Positions 18,855 to 27,328 are shown, numbered from the stretch's first letter. The stretch is DNA of 64,000 nucleotides from Blautia sp. Marseille-P3087 (GCF_900120195.1 NZ_LT635539.1:1559404-1623403), one strand, 5' to 3'. The notes: a model not told the origin generated them from the sequence alone. A program made the numbers and translations.

Positions 18855-19406
18855 TTATTCCTGATCAAGGGAACCTTTCTTTGCAATGGTCTTTGTGTAT
18901 GCCAGAATCAGAAGTCCGCCTACAATCACACCTGTAACTGTGTTGGAAACTGCGGCAAATACACCCTGAGCAAATACCTTGTTTGCAGGCTCTGCATAAA
19001 TAAGGATGTCAAGTACCGGAGCTACAACTACCCAGCCGATCACATGTGCGATCACGTTGGAAACTACGAATACAGCAACTTTGCCTTTACCGAATTCGCC
19101 TTCCTGAACGTTCAGTTTCTTGGCAAACAGGCCGATAACCACACCAACGAATGCGGAAGTGATTACCCAGCTCCACCACGGGCTTCCGCCCCATGACAGG
19201 TCGATCAGTGCATGACCGATGAAGCCGATCAGACCACCTGCTACCGGGCCGTACATTGCAGCCAGAAGTGCAAGTACTGCATACTGAAGGCTGATGTTTG
19301 TGTTCGGTACCGGGCTTGGTATTGCAACAAAACGTCCCAGTACAAAGAACAGTGCTGCGCCGATTCCGACGGCAACAACGGTTTTGATACTGCTGTTGTT
19401 TTTCAT
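18855..19406 (-). CDS. ECF transporter S component (UPF0397 family)
   Basis: The 183-residue membrane protein has about five to six helices. The motifs IGAALFFVLGRFVAIPSP, NTNISLQYAVLALLAA, GFIGHALIDLSWGG and WWSWVITSAFVGV match the UPF0397 group. That group is annotated elsewhere as a riboflavin-type or otherwise unassigned S component, so the ligand is not certain. The start at 19406 has GAGGAGG upstream. The gene heads an S-ATPase-EcfT unit, the layout of a dedicated ECF transporter. The EcfA/EcfT pair may also be shared with ThiT. Confidence 0.88.
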   Translation of the reverse strand: MKNNSSIKTVVAVGIGAALFFVLGRFVAIPSPVPNTNISLQYAVLALLAAMYGPVAGGLIGFIGHALIDLSWGGSPWWSWVITSAFVGVVIGLFAKKLNVQEGEFGKGKVAVFVVSNVIAHVIGWVVVAPVLDILIYAEPANKVFAQGVFAAVSNTVTGVIVGGLLILAYTKTIAKKGSLDQE

Positions 19407-19486
19407 GATTTTATCCTCCTCAAAAAGTACATGTTCTCCGGTCATACCGGAGACAGTGATAGTATAAGTCTTTTAAGCGGATTTTG

Positions 19487-20155
19487 TCAATGGATTCCAA
19501 GTGCTTCTTTTGCAAGTTCATCAACCATATCGTTGTATTTGTCGTTGGAATGACCTTTGACCTTCCGAAATTCGATGTGTACCTTTTCTTTTGCCTTCTG
19601 ATAAAAATCACGATATGCGATTGTCCCCGGTTTGTTGGCTTTCCAGTCCCCGTTACACCAGCTCGCGATTCCCTGATAATCATGATATATAATAATAGAA
19701 GGAATTCTGTGATCCAGTGCATACTGCATCGCGGCTTCGCTTCCTTTGATCTCACCTGCTACATTTCGCATCTGTGCAAGCTCCGGGTCTGTCATCTTCT
19801 GAGAAAATTTTTCCTCTTTTCCGTCGATCAGAACAACCATTCCGTAAGAAAATTCTTTCGTGCCAACATGGTAGCTTCCGTCAACGTAGATCTCAACCGC
19901 GTCTGAATTTGTTTTTTCCATTTGGACACTTCCGGTCGTCACCGTTTTTTCCACACCAGCTTCATTTTCTCCGGCACCTTGTTCACATTTATCGCAGCCG
20001 CTGATTCCCAGATACTCCTTCGCCTCTGCTTCCGTTCCGAAGCTCTTGTATATTGCTCCGGGATACCCCATCACCTGCTTCTTACATTCATCCCAGGTAA
20101 GGAACATCCCGGTCTTTCTGCCCTGTCTAACTGCATAAAATTTCTTTTTTGCCAT
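19487..20155 (-). CDS. Ribonuclease H with N-terminal viroplasmin/hybrid-binding domain
   Basis: The 222-residue protein opens AKKKFYAVRQGRKTGMFLTWDECKKQV, the viroplasmin-like RNA/DNA hybrid-binding domain of eukaryote-type RNase H1 (about residues 3-45). A linker holding CDKC follows, then an RNase H domain from about 85. Catalytic acidic residues are seen in IYVDGSY, GEIKGSEAAM, IYHDYQGI and DMVDELA. It should cut RNA in RNA/DNA hybrids. The start at 20155 is set by GGAGG seven bases upstream. It stands alone after the ridA terminator. Confidence 0.92.
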   Translation of the reverse strand: MAKKKFYAVRQGRKTGMFLTWDECKKQVMGYPGAIYKSFGTEAEAKEYLGISGCDKCEQGAGENEAGVEKTVTTGSVQMEKTNSDAVEIYVDGSYHVGTKEFSYGMVVLIDGKEEKFSQKMTDPELAQMRNVAGEIKGSEAAMQYALDHRIPSIIIYHDYQGIASWCNGDWKANKPGTIAYRDFYQKAKEKVHIEFRKVKGHSNDKYNDMVDELAKEALGIH

Positions 20156-20169
20156 GCTGCCTCCGATAC

Positions 20170-20208
20170 AAAAGAAGACCACTCCGTCTCTGAAATGGTC
20201 CTCTCTTC
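20170..20208 (-). terminator. Terminator downstream of ridA
   Basis: On the minus strand, GAGGACCA pairs with TGGTCTTC across a loop of about 14 bases and is followed by TTTT. It lies about 25 bp after the ridA stop. Confidence 0.65.
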
Positions 20209-20230
20209 GTTACATTATTTAATATGAAAA

Positions 20231-20605
20231 TTATTCAGCAACTGCGATTGCTTCTACTTCACACAGAACGTTCTTCGGAAGCTGTTTAACAGCAACGCAG
20301 GAACGAGCAGGTTTGCTTGTGAAGTATTTTTCATAAACTGCGTTGAATGCTGCGAAATCAGCCATATCAGCAAGGAAACATGTTGTCTTTACAACGTTGT
20401 CAAATGTAAGGCCAGCTTCTTCGAGGATAGCGCCTACATTCTTGCAGGACTGCTCGGCCTGAGTTTCAATCTTGTCGCCTGCAACTTCGCCTGTTGCCGG
20501 ATCAACCGGGATCTGTCCTGATGCAAATACAAAGTTTCCTACCATTTTAGCCTGAGAATATGGTCCGATTGCTGCCGGAGCCTTTTTAGTTTCAAGAGTT
20601 TTCAT
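20231..20605 (-). CDS. ridA: RidA family enamine/imine deaminase
   Basis: The 124-residue protein hydrolyses reactive 2-aminoacrylate-type intermediates made by PLP enzymes. Family features are APAAIGPYSQAKMVGNFVFASGQIP in two adjoining parts, the NVGAILEEAGL helix, and the conserved arginine in PARSCVAVKQLPKN followed by CEVEAIAV. The start at 20605 has TGGAGG upstream. It lies 110 bp after the end of the nitrogenase-like cluster, and intervening sequence and a repeat end suggest it is a separate unit. Confidence 0.95.
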   Translation of the reverse strand: MKTLETKKAPAAIGPYSQAKMVGNFVFASGQIPVDPATGEVAGDKIETQAEQSCKNVGAILEEAGLTFDNVVKTTCFLADMADFAAFNAVYEKYFTSKPARSCVAVKQLPKNVLCEVEAIAVAE

Positions 20606-20701
20606 GATTAATCCTCCATTTTTCATTTTTCTCATCTTAGCACCGAACGAAAAATGCGTCAATGCCAATCACGTTTTTCATGGTTTTTTCGTGATTTCAC
20701 A

Positions 20702-20713
20702 GTTACTGTTCAC
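20702..20713 (+). repeat. Solo terminal repeat of family R1
   Basis: GTTACTGTTCAC, identical to the 12-bp terminal repeat of the element at 33264-33405, stands alone one base beyond the end of the nifK-like gene. It may be a footprint of a lost copy or chance. Confidence 0.35.
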
Positions 20714-20714
20714 A

Positions 20715-21929
20715 CTATATTTCTGACAGATATTTTCCTTCTTTTATATCGCGCAAAAAAATTCTTCCCGAGAAAGCAATATGCGGAAGTTCATAAAAAC
20801 TGCTGCTCTTCGGACAGATTGGTCTGTACAGTGGATCCGCAATGATAATCCTTGCATCTTTTAAAAGTTCCTGTACTTCTTCCTCCCCTTTTGCGACGCG
20901 GTCATTCAGAGCGAGAAGTCCTGCATTTGTCTCCAGCGGACATATCACACGGACAGCTTTATGGTATTTCTTTTCGATTGCAGCTGCCAGTGATCCCATC
21001 GTTACTGCCTCTCCGATCAGCGTGATTTCCTGTGGTTCGGACAGACGATTCTGAAGATATGGAATCTCCGGTTTGTCCTGACCGTCTGGTGCGGATTCTT
21101 CCTCAGATGATTTTTTCTTTTTATCTGTATTTTTCGTCACCTGTTCCAGCACCATTACAAGATCTTCTGTAAAATCACCAACCGGTGTGCCGATAACATA
21201 TGGTGTACCGAATTTTTCTTTTAATATTTTTGCAGTCTCCAGTCCCACAGATGATACGACAAGATTGACTTCTGCTTCTGCCGCATGACTTAAGTTTTCC
21301 AGCGAATCTCCCATTGCCCAGGTCGATATTACCTGCCATCCGTGCTTTGCGAGATTTTGTTTCATGCAGTCTGCGTTTTGCTGCGGGCCGAAGTCAAGAG
21401 GTGTAACTCCGAGAAGGTTGAGTGTATGAGGAATTGTAGTTATCGATGTTACATCAGCATCCGCATTTTTTGTTTCCTTCAATGGCTGTACAAAACGTTC
21501 TGCGATTTTCGCAAAAGCAAGTCCCGCACCGTACGTATAATCATGCATCCCGTTTGTCGGGATTGCAAATGCCGGGATTCCTGTCTCTGTCTCAATTACC
21601 TGTGCCAGTGCAGGAAAATCCGTGCCATTCATAAACGGAATCGGCGAGCCTGCCAACGCAATAAATTTCGGATGCAGTTCTTTTGCCGTCTCCTCAATGT
21701 CACGGATAAATTTTGCATCGTTCCCCATCACAGCATCGATCTCAGTCAGTCCGGAAATGTAGATCAGGCTGTCCTGTTCGTACCAGCGGATCTCATCGTG
21801 GGTATTGTAAGTAGAATTACATCCGGACGGATCGTGCATGACTACCATGCCGCCAAGCTCGTAGAGTGCGGAACACACTCCGGAAACATCCGCTGTATAA
21901 ACCGGTATGATTCGATATGACTGTCTCAT
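20715..21929 (-). CDS. Nitrogenase component 1-like protein, NifK-type partner (module 1)
   Basis: The 404-residue Oxidored_nitro-type protein is shorter than true NifK. The N-terminal pattern SGVCSALYELGGMVVMHDP leads into SGCNSTYN, with Cys37 at the place of a cluster ligand. The usual second ligand region reads ALAGSPIPFMNGTD (about 91-104) and has no cysteine. A charged low-complexity insert lies at about 266-290. The tail HIAFSGRIFLRD matches HFAVSGKLI in its paralog at 29859. ATG overlaps the stop of the D-type gene (ATGA), so the two should form a complex. The paralog pair suggests a ChlB/BchB-like architecture rather than a nitrogenase P-cluster. Substrate is unknown. Confidence 0.8.
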   Translation of the reverse strand: MRQSYRIIPVYTADVSGVCSALYELGGMVVMHDPSGCNSTYNTHDEIRWYEQDSLIYISGLTEIDAVMGNDAKFIRDIEETAKELHPKFIALAGSPIPFMNGTDFPALAQVIETETGIPAFAIPTNGMHDYTYGAGLAFAKIAERFVQPLKETKNADADVTSITTIPHTLNLLGVTPLDFGPQQNADCMKQNLAKHGWQVISTWAMGDSLENLSHAAEAEVNLVVSSVGLETAKILKEKFGTPYVIGTPVGDFTEDLVMVLEQVTKNTDKKKKSSEEESAPDGQDKPEIPYLQNRLSEPQEITLIGEAVTMGSLAAAIEKKYHKAVRVICPLETNAGLLALNDRVAKGEEEVQELLKDARIIIADPLYRPICPKSSSFYELPHIAFSGRIFLRDIKEGKYLSEI

Positions 21930-23329
21930 ATGCAGCTTTCACACCCCCATCCTTTACGTACGACCAGGTCCTCCGTATCTTTTTCTTCAAGAAACGCTTC
22001 TGTCATCATTTCCGCTGTCCTGCGGATTCCGTCAAATCCCCAGAGACCGCCGCCCTGCACCATATTGACAAAATTTCTGCTCCCCGTAAACCACGCTGCT
22101 TTCTGTCCAATGGCAAGGATTTTTCCCTCATTTTCTCTCGGGAGAACACGCATCTTCGGATGAATCGTAGCGCGTAATTCGAGATTCGGACAGTTCACCT
22201 TCAGCCAGTCAAAAGCTTCTTTTTCCTCCGCACTGATACTGTCAAGATAGATCGTAGTCACGTTAAAATCATGTGTAAGAAGAAGTTTTGCCAGTCCGAG
22301 CGGTCTCGGATGATAAAGATAATCCAGAGCGACCGGGGTGTCGCCGATGATGGATTTTGCGTGTTTAAGGGCATCTTCGCAAAGAACAATCTCCTGTTGG
22401 AAAAATACTTCAAGATCTTCAAAACTCATACTGTTTTCTGTATTCCGCAGGATCGCTCCTTTGTCATTTTTTTCTACATTACTGACTGAATTTTTCACTG
22501 CCTCTGCAAATGTCCGAATCTCTTCTTTAATTTCTTCATAATCAAAACTTCCCGGCAGATACAGATGTGTACGCTGTAATCGTTCTGCCAGCATCTCTGC
22601 GCCGTACTTTGCCGGAGGATAGCAAGAAATCAACATTTTTCCACTGCCAAGTTCCTGATACTCTTCCCAGTTTGTACAGGCCGTAAGTTCTTTTAATGTA
22701 TATCCGCCGGATCTCAGCAGACGTTTGATATCGCAGGTTTCATCCAGTGCAAAATCATCTCCGACAAGGGTGACGACTTTTTCATCCGATGACCTTTTTT
22801 CCAGCGGATCATATAATGCTTTTCGCAGTTTCTGATCCGGTGTCAGCCCATGTTTCTGCATGATCGGGTCCATAAAACAACGTACAAATATAATCTCCGG
22901 AAAACGGTTTTCCAGTTCTTCGTATACCCTGTCCAGATCACATCCGAGAAAATGATGGAGACAGACTGTAAAAAGTAATACCACTTTCGGTTTTTTTTCT
23001 GTTTTATTTAAAACATCAGTCACGCCCTCAATCGTGACATCTTCGAGGTTTCCGTTCAGAAGATTTTCTTCTTCTACAATTACAAAAGAAAAACGGTCTG
23101 CTGCGTTCATTTCCGCCGCTGTAAGCACAACTCCGCGCATACAGTTGTCTGCACAGACATAGATCTGTATGGCCTCGGGCATCAGCATCCCGGTGTGTAC
23201 GATATTCCAGTTACCATGTACCGGAGAATTAAATTCCAGACCAGGCGGAAACGGCACAGGAAATTCAGCCTCACCAATCGTCGTGACTGCACCTTCCGGA
23301 TTTATTTCTCCGCCAACTCGTTTCAACAT
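21926..23329 (-). CDS. Nitrogenase component 1-like protein, NifD-type partner (module 1)
   Basis: This 467-residue protein belongs to the nitrogenase component 1 superfamily. The core opens EFNSPVHGNWNIVHTG. Cysteines are at about 59 and 63 (CADNCMRG), then 123 and 130 (TVCLHHFLGCD). Cys63 and Cys123 are shared with the module 2 paralog and probably bind an Fe-S cluster with the K-type Cys37. The C-terminus ends GWGCESCI, an extra CxxC absent from module 2. I see no obvious equivalent of the NifD cofactor-binding Cys/His pair. It overlaps nifH-like by 7 bp and nifK-like by 4 bp, so all three are translationally coupled. Function is unknown. Confidence 0.82.
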   Translation of the reverse strand: MLKRVGGEINPEGAVTTIGEAEFPVPFPPGLEFNSPVHGNWNIVHTGMLMPEAIQIYVCADNCMRGVVLTAAEMNAADRFSFVIVEEENLLNGNLEDVTIEGVTDVLNKTEKKPKVVLLFTVCLHHFLGCDLDRVYEELENRFPEIIFVRCFMDPIMQKHGLTPDQKLRKALYDPLEKRSSDEKVVTLVGDDFALDETCDIKRLLRSGGYTLKELTACTNWEEYQELGSGKMLISCYPPAKYGAEMLAERLQRTHLYLPGSFDYEEIKEEIRTFAEAVKNSVSNVEKNDKGAILRNTENSMSFEDLEVFFQQEIVLCEDALKHAKSIIGDTPVALDYLYHPRPLGLAKLLLTHDFNVTTIYLDSISAEEKEAFDWLKVNCPNLELRATIHPKMRVLPRENEGKILAIGQKAAWFTGSRNFVNMVQGGGLWGFDGIRRTAEMMTEAFLEEKDTEDLVVRKGWGCESCI

Positions 23330-24090
23330 AGCCCGTCCTCCCTGCAGATTTTCAGAATATTTTCTGTCAGTGTACGGTACTCCTCTGCCATCTCACTGTC
23401 CGGATAGCATTCCATCAGGGTTTTTCCCTGCTCTTCCGCATCCGTGACCAGTTCGCTTCTGTTAAGTTTTCCGACAACAGTTGTCTCAAAATCATCTGCC
23501 AGTTCCTGCACTTTTTCTTCTTCCCGTTTGACATTCCGCCGGTTCAGAATAATGCCGCCAAGAGATGCATAGCCGCGATTTTTGAAATTCTGCACCGCCA
23601 TGGCGATGTTTGCTCCGGCATGAATCGCCATATTTTCTCCGGAAGTGATGATAAAGACTTTGTCTGCATAGCCTTTTCGCATCGGCATGGAAAAACCGCC
23701 ACAGACAACATCACCAAGAACATCATAGAGGACAATATCCGGTTTATAGATCTCGTAAGCGCCTGTTTCTTTCAGTTTTTCGAGAGCTGTGATGATACCT
23801 CGTCCTGCACAGCCAAGTCCCGGTGTCGGGCCGCCTGCTTCCACGCAGATCACTCCCTGATACCCGGTTGTGGTCATGTCTTCTAATTTCAAGTCCTGTT
23901 TTTTTTCATTGTACAGATCAAGTACAGTGTGCATTTCTCTGCCATGACGCAGCTGAATCGTAGAATCTGCCTTTGGATCGCACCCGATCTGCATTACGGC
24001 GAGACCTTTTTCGGCAAGGGCTGCTGCCACGTTGGAAACAGTGGTAGATTTGCCGATTCCGCCTTTTCCGTATACTGCAATTTTAATCAT
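23323..24090 (-). CDS. NifH/ChlL-like iron-sulfur ATPase (module 1)
   Basis: This 255-residue homodimeric ATP-driven electron donor is of the nitrogenase reductase family. The P-loop is [11 protein letters not shown] (8-15). [10 protein letters not shown] is the switch/base region. The [4Fe-4S] ligands are Cys94 in GLGCAGRG and Cys130 in [11 protein letters not shown], both intact. It should pass electrons to the D/K-type pair encoded next. It overlaps the TM1266-type gene by 8 bp. Length and motifs fit NifH, ChlL, BchL and CfbC alike. The absence of nifB/E/N, chlorophyll or F430 genes argues against those assignments. Confidence 0.92.
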   Translation of the reverse strand: MIKIAVYGKGGIGKSTTVSNVAAALAEKGLAVMQIGCDPKADSTIQLRHGREMHTVLDLYNEKKQDLKLEDMTTTGYQGVICVEAGGPTPGLGCAGRGIITALEKLKETGAYEIYKPDIVLYDVLGDVVCGGFSMPMRKGYADKVFIITSGENMAIHAGANIAMAVQNFKNRGYASLGGIILNRRNVKREEEKVQELADDFETTVVGKLNRSELVTDAEEQGKTLMECYPDSEMAEEYRTLTENILKICREDGLC

Positions 24091-24355
24091 GTTTTTCCTC
24101 CGTATGTGTGATCACATTGGAATATGCGGTCTTGGTGGATACGCCTTTCAGACGTCCGATTTTTCCGGAAAGAGCACTGATGATATCCTGTGAGGCATCA
24201 ATGGCGATGCTGATGATGCTGATTCCTTTTTCGCGGTACGGGATGCCCATGCGGCCAATGATGTGGTCGCGGGCATCGTAAAGAAGCTGGTTGAGGGTTT
24301 CGATGGAATCACTGTTCTCTACGATAATGGAGATTACTGCAACTCGTGTATCCAT
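24083..24355 (-). CDS. TM1266-type (iron-only hydrogenase system) ACT-like putative regulator
   Basis: The 90-residue protein starts DTRVAVISIIVENSDSIETL and contains GRMGIPYREKGISIISI and SALSGKIGRLKGVSTKTAYS. I recognise these features from the TM1266 family, small ACT-like proteins usually found beside [FeFe]-hydrogenase genes. Its role there is presumed regulatory or ligand-sensing and is not established. Here it is the first gene of nitrogenase-like module 1, overlapping nifH-like by 8 bp, with AAGGAG upstream. This context is unusual and suggests the family responds to metal or redox state rather than only to [FeFe] hydrogenase. Confidence 0.82.
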   Translation of the reverse strand: MDTRVAVISIIVENSDSIETLNQLLYDARDHIIGRMGIPYREKGISIISIAIDASQDIISALSGKIGRLKGVSTKTAYSNVITHTEEKHD

Positions 24356-24395
24356 ATGTTATCTCTCCTTAAAATTTATATCTTGTATGTCTTCA

Positions 24396-24572
24396 CGCCC
24401 GGACAGGACAGTCTTCCTGACACACTGCAATTTCTGTTCGTCCCGTGCGCCTGTTTGCTGTCATTCGCACAAACTCGGCTGCGCCTCAGACAGTGTGCTC
24501 GGTGACAGCAGCTGGCACGGTCCTCTTGACGAAATTTCCGTTTGCCGTCAGTCAAACTGTCCTGTCCGGGCG
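24396..24572. repeat. Long palindromic repeat, copy A (family R3)
   Basis: This 177-bp unit is bounded by perfect 16-bp inverted ends (CGCCCGGACAGGACAG and complement). Further nested pairings include CCGTGC/GCACGG, TGCTGTCA/TGACAGCA and GCACA/TGTGC, so the whole unit folds into one long hairpin. There is no open frame of note. An inverted related copy is at 24734-24918. Both sit in the gap between hypE and the TM1266-type gene. The 160 bp between them shows nothing recognisable. Confidence 0.85.
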
Positions 24573-24733
24573 TTTCGAAGTCTGTTTAAATTTGATAGAA
24601 TATAACAATTCAGCAGGTATTTTGCCTCACAACTATGAGAGTACTGAACAGTCACGAGAGAATACTTGAACTGACAGTTCTGCTTCTGTTGATAGATTTT
24701 TATCTGCCGCAAACATATATTTCACGATATAGC

Positions 24734-24918
24734 GCCCTGAACAGAAAAACAGGATTCTCCTGACGGTAAACGGAGATTTCGTCGTGAATTACGTGTTAGC
24801 TGCTGTCACCGAACGCACTGTTTGAGGCACAGCCGAGTTCGCGTGAATGGCAGCAAATAAGCGCACGTAATGAACAGAAATCGCAGTGTGTCAGGGAGCC
24901 TGTTTTCTGTCTCAGGGC
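24734..24918. repeat. Long palindromic repeat, copy B, inverted relative to copy A (family R3)
   Basis: The 185-bp unit has ends GCCCTGA...CAGGGC-type with CAGAAAAACAGG / CCTGTTTTCTG just inside. The central 75 bp is the reverse complement of copy A with roughly 85 percent identity by eye (AGCTGCTGTCACCGA, CACTGTTTGAGGC, CAGCCGAGTT). Differences fall partly on both arms of stems, as in a structure-conserving mobile element. It ends 33 bp before the hypE stop. Confidence 0.85.
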
Positions 24919-24951
24919 AGATATTCTATAAATATATCTTTTTCCCCTAAC

Positions 24952-25968
24952 TCAACAAATTCTCGGTAACAGTTCTCCTCCCGGCTGTGGGAGCAGTGCC
25001 TGAGTTCCAATTTCAGTAGTCATGACTACTTTGCCCGGCAAATCGGCAGTGACTTCACCGATAATAGCAGCATCTTTGGAGTACGGACACTGGCGGAGTG
25101 CTTCGACGATTTTTTCTGCTTCAGCTTTTGGTGCCATGATCACCATACGGCCTTCGCAGGCAAGATAAAGCGGTTCCAGTCCGAGCATTCCACAGACACC
25201 TTTTACCTCCGGTGCTACAGGTACAGCCGCTGCATCCAGTCGGATTCCGACATTGCTCTGTCCTGCAATCTCATAAAGAACCGTGCCGACCCCGCCACGT
25301 GTCGCATCACGAATCACATGCAGATCATGTGTCGTATTCATTACCGCTTCAACTGTCTTCCAGAGTGGTGCACAGTCACTTGTTACATCCGCTTCGATAC
25401 CGAAATCCTCTCTTGCAAGAAGAATCGTGCATCCATGTCTTCCCACATCGCCGGTTACGATAATCGCGTCTCCCGGCTGTGCAAGCGTTCCGCCTACTTT
25501 CACACCATCTTCAATCTGCCCCATTCCGGTCGTTGTAATAAATACACCGTCCACCTGTCCTTTACCTGCAACCTTTGTGTCGCCGGATACGATATGTACA
25601 CCAGCCTCTGAGGCTGTTTTTTCCATGGCAGCTGCAATTTCTTCCAGTTTTTCCATTGGAAAGCCCTCTTCAATAACAAATGCGCAGGTCAGATACAATG
25701 GTTTTGCCCCCATACATGCGAGGTCATTTACTGTTCCGCAGACAGAAAGTTTGCCGATGTTTCCACCCGGAAAAAATGCCGGTGAAACAATAAATCCATC
25801 TGTAGAAACAGCCATTTTCCCAGCCGGAGGTATCAAAACCGCCGCATCATCTGCAGTCAGATCCGGATTCGCAAAATGCGCTGCAAAAATCTTGTCGATC
25901 AGTTCGGAGGTCTGACGGCCACCGGCTCCATGTGCCATCGTTACTGTTTTATCTTTTAAACTGCTCAT
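24952..25968 (-). CDS. hypE: Hydrogenase expression/formation protein HypE
   Basis: The 338-residue protein dehydrates a carbamoyl group on its own C-terminal cysteine to thiocyanate, supplying CN- for the Fe(CN)2CO unit. The AIR-synthase-like fold is seen as MAHGAGGRQTSELI, DDAAVLI, SVCGTVNDLACMGA and RDATRGGVGTVLYEI. The protein ends LLPRIC, so the essential terminal cysteine is kept. I chose the ATG at 25968 because GAGGATAATCC precedes it and the family starts near TMAHGAGG. The longer frame to 26130 overlaps hypD and has no site. There are 97 bp between hypD and hypE. Confidence 0.97.
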   Translation of the reverse strand: MSSLKDKTVTMAHGAGGRQTSELIDKIFAAHFANPDLTADDAAVLIPPAGKMAVSTDGFIVSPAFFPGGNIGKLSVCGTVNDLACMGAKPLYLTCAFVIEEGFPMEKLEEIAAAMEKTASEAGVHIVSGDTKVAGKGQVDGVFITTTGMGQIEDGVKVGGTLAQPGDAIIVTGDVGRHGCTILLAREDFGIEADVTSDCAPLWKTVEAVMNTTHDLHVIRDATRGGVGTVLYEIAGQSNVGIRLDAAAVPVAPEVKGVCGMLGLEPLYLACEGRMVIMAPKAEAEKIVEALRQCPYSKDAAIIGEVTADLPGKVVMTTEIGTQALLPQPGGELLPRIC

Positions 25969-26065
25969 AGGATTATCCTCTTTTCTTGTAATATTGTCAT
26001 ATCTGCAGAGTGCTTCATTACTTCGTAATTCCCGCAATCTTACAAACATTCGGAATCCGCTGATA

Positions 26066-27118
26066 TTATTTATTATCACCATATGCGTAATACGCTGCGC
26101 ATGCACCTTCATTTGAAACCATGCATGCACCTACCGGATGCTGCGGGGCACAGACCTTGCCGAATACTTTGCAGTCCGAAGGTTTACATTTTCCCTGCAG
26201 GACATCTCCACACCGACAGGCCGGATTTGCCTTGCCCTGAATCGGTGGAATATCATATTTCTTTCTCGCGTCAAATGCACTCCACTCTTTTTTCAGACGA
26301 ACACCGGATTCTGGAATCACTCCCAGTCCTCGCCATTCGCTGTCACAGGCTTCAGTCATTTCGTCGGTAAGCTGCTGTGCCTCCCGACTTCCTTCTGCTT
26401 TTACCACTCTCGGATAACAGTTTACAAAAAACGGTTTTCCCTCCTGAAATTTCACCAGTGCAACCGCCAGCGCAGTAAGAAGTTCCTTAGCTGTAAATCC
26501 GGCAACTACACCGCTGACACCTTCTTCTGTCAGTTTCTCACAGAGCTTCGTCCCTGTGATTGCATTCACATGTCCCGGATAAAGGAAGATATCCGCACTT
26601 CCTTTTAATGCTTCATATGCCTGTGGCATGGTCTTGTTTGCCATCAATAGTGAATAGTTCATAAGACCGTCTTTCTTCGCCTTTTTTACAGAAAGACACT
26701 CTGCCGGAGTGGTTGTTTCAAAGCCCACCGAAAGAAAAACCACCTGCTCCCCCGGATGTTCTGACGCATATTTTTCTGCGTCTGCCGGAGAATATACGAT
26801 ACGGATTTTTGCTCCTTTTTCCCTTGCTCCCGCAAGGCTCATCTTCGTTCCCGGTACACGCACCAGATCGCCAAACGTACAGATCGTTACGCCTTTTTCC
26901 AGTGCAAGCCAGATTGCTTCATCAATAAATCCGACCGGTGTTACACAGACGGGACATCCCGGTCCGGAGATCAGTTCGACCTGCGGTGGCAGAAGTTTAC
27001 GGATTCCAAGTCGGAAAATTTCGTGTGTATGTGTCCCGCACACTTCCATGATCCGTACTTTCGGGCCATCATAATTTTCTATGATCTCCCGCGCTGTTTT
27101 CTTTTTTTCTTCTTCCAT
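26066..27118 (-). CDS. hypD: Hydrogenase expression/formation protein HypD
   Basis: The 350-residue iron-sulfur scaffold, with HypC, assembles Fe(CN)2CO. It has the conserved VCGTHTHEIFR (catalytic Cys), SGPGCPVCVTP, and a C-terminal cysteine-rich cluster region with CRCGDVLQGKCKPSDCKVFG and PVGACMVSNEGACAAYY. These ligands bind the [4Fe-4S] cluster. All motifs are intact, so the protein should be active. The ATG overlaps the hypC stop by one base, indicating coupled translation and a likely HypC-HypD complex. Confidence 0.97.
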   Translation of the reverse strand: MEEEKKKTAREIIENYDGPKVRIMEVCGTHTHEIFRLGIRKLLPPQVELISGPGCPVCVTPVGFIDEAIWLALEKGVTICTFGDLVRVPGTKMSLAGAREKGAKIRIVYSPADAEKYASEHPGEQVVFLSVGFETTTPAECLSVKKAKKDGLMNYSLLMANKTMPQAYEALKGSADIFLYPGHVNAITGTKLCEKLTEEGVSGVVAGFTAKELLTALAVALVKFQEGKPFFVNCYPRVVKAEGSREAQQLTDEMTEACDSEWRGLGVIPESGVRLKKEWSAFDARKKYDIPPIQGKANPACRCGDVLQGKCKPSDCKVFGKVCAPQHPVGACMVSNEGACAAYYAYGDNK

Positions 27119-27327
27119 TACAGCATATCCTCCATAAGCTGATCAGTCTCGTCATCATCTTCTTCTGTGATTTTTGCGATTGCCACGCCGGCATGAACCA
27201 TTACATAATCACCCGGTTCCAGATCTTCGAGAAGCTGTGCAGAAACTTCTCTTTTTGCTCCGCCTGCATCTATTACTGCTGTTCCGTCACTTATTTTTAC
27301 AACTTTTGCTGATAATCCAACACACAT
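27118..27327 (-). CDS. hypC: Hydrogenase assembly chaperone HypC
   Basis: The 69-residue OB-fold chaperone starts MCVGLSAKVV. The cysteine after the initiator Met is the residue that carries the iron centre with HypD. The family core DGTAVIDAGGAKREVS and LEPGDYVMVHAGVAIAKI follows. The start at 27327 has a GGGAGG site seven bases upstream and begins one base after the hypF stop region. In known systems HypC delivers Fe(CN)2CO to the [NiFe]-hydrogenase large subunit. No such subunit is encoded in this window. Confidence 0.96.
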   Translation of the reverse strand: MCVGLSAKVVKISDGTAVIDAGGAKREVSAQLLEDLEPGDYVMVHAGVAIAKITEEDDDETDQLMEDML

Positions 27328-27328
27328 G

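Noticed and set aside
24396..24918. CRISPR array
   Set aside because: Only two large units in opposite orientation with terminal pairing; no short direct repeats with regular spacers.
25969..26130. Longer HypE start
   Set aside because: The extension overlaps hypD, does not resemble HypE and has no ribosome site; the ATG at 25968 has one.
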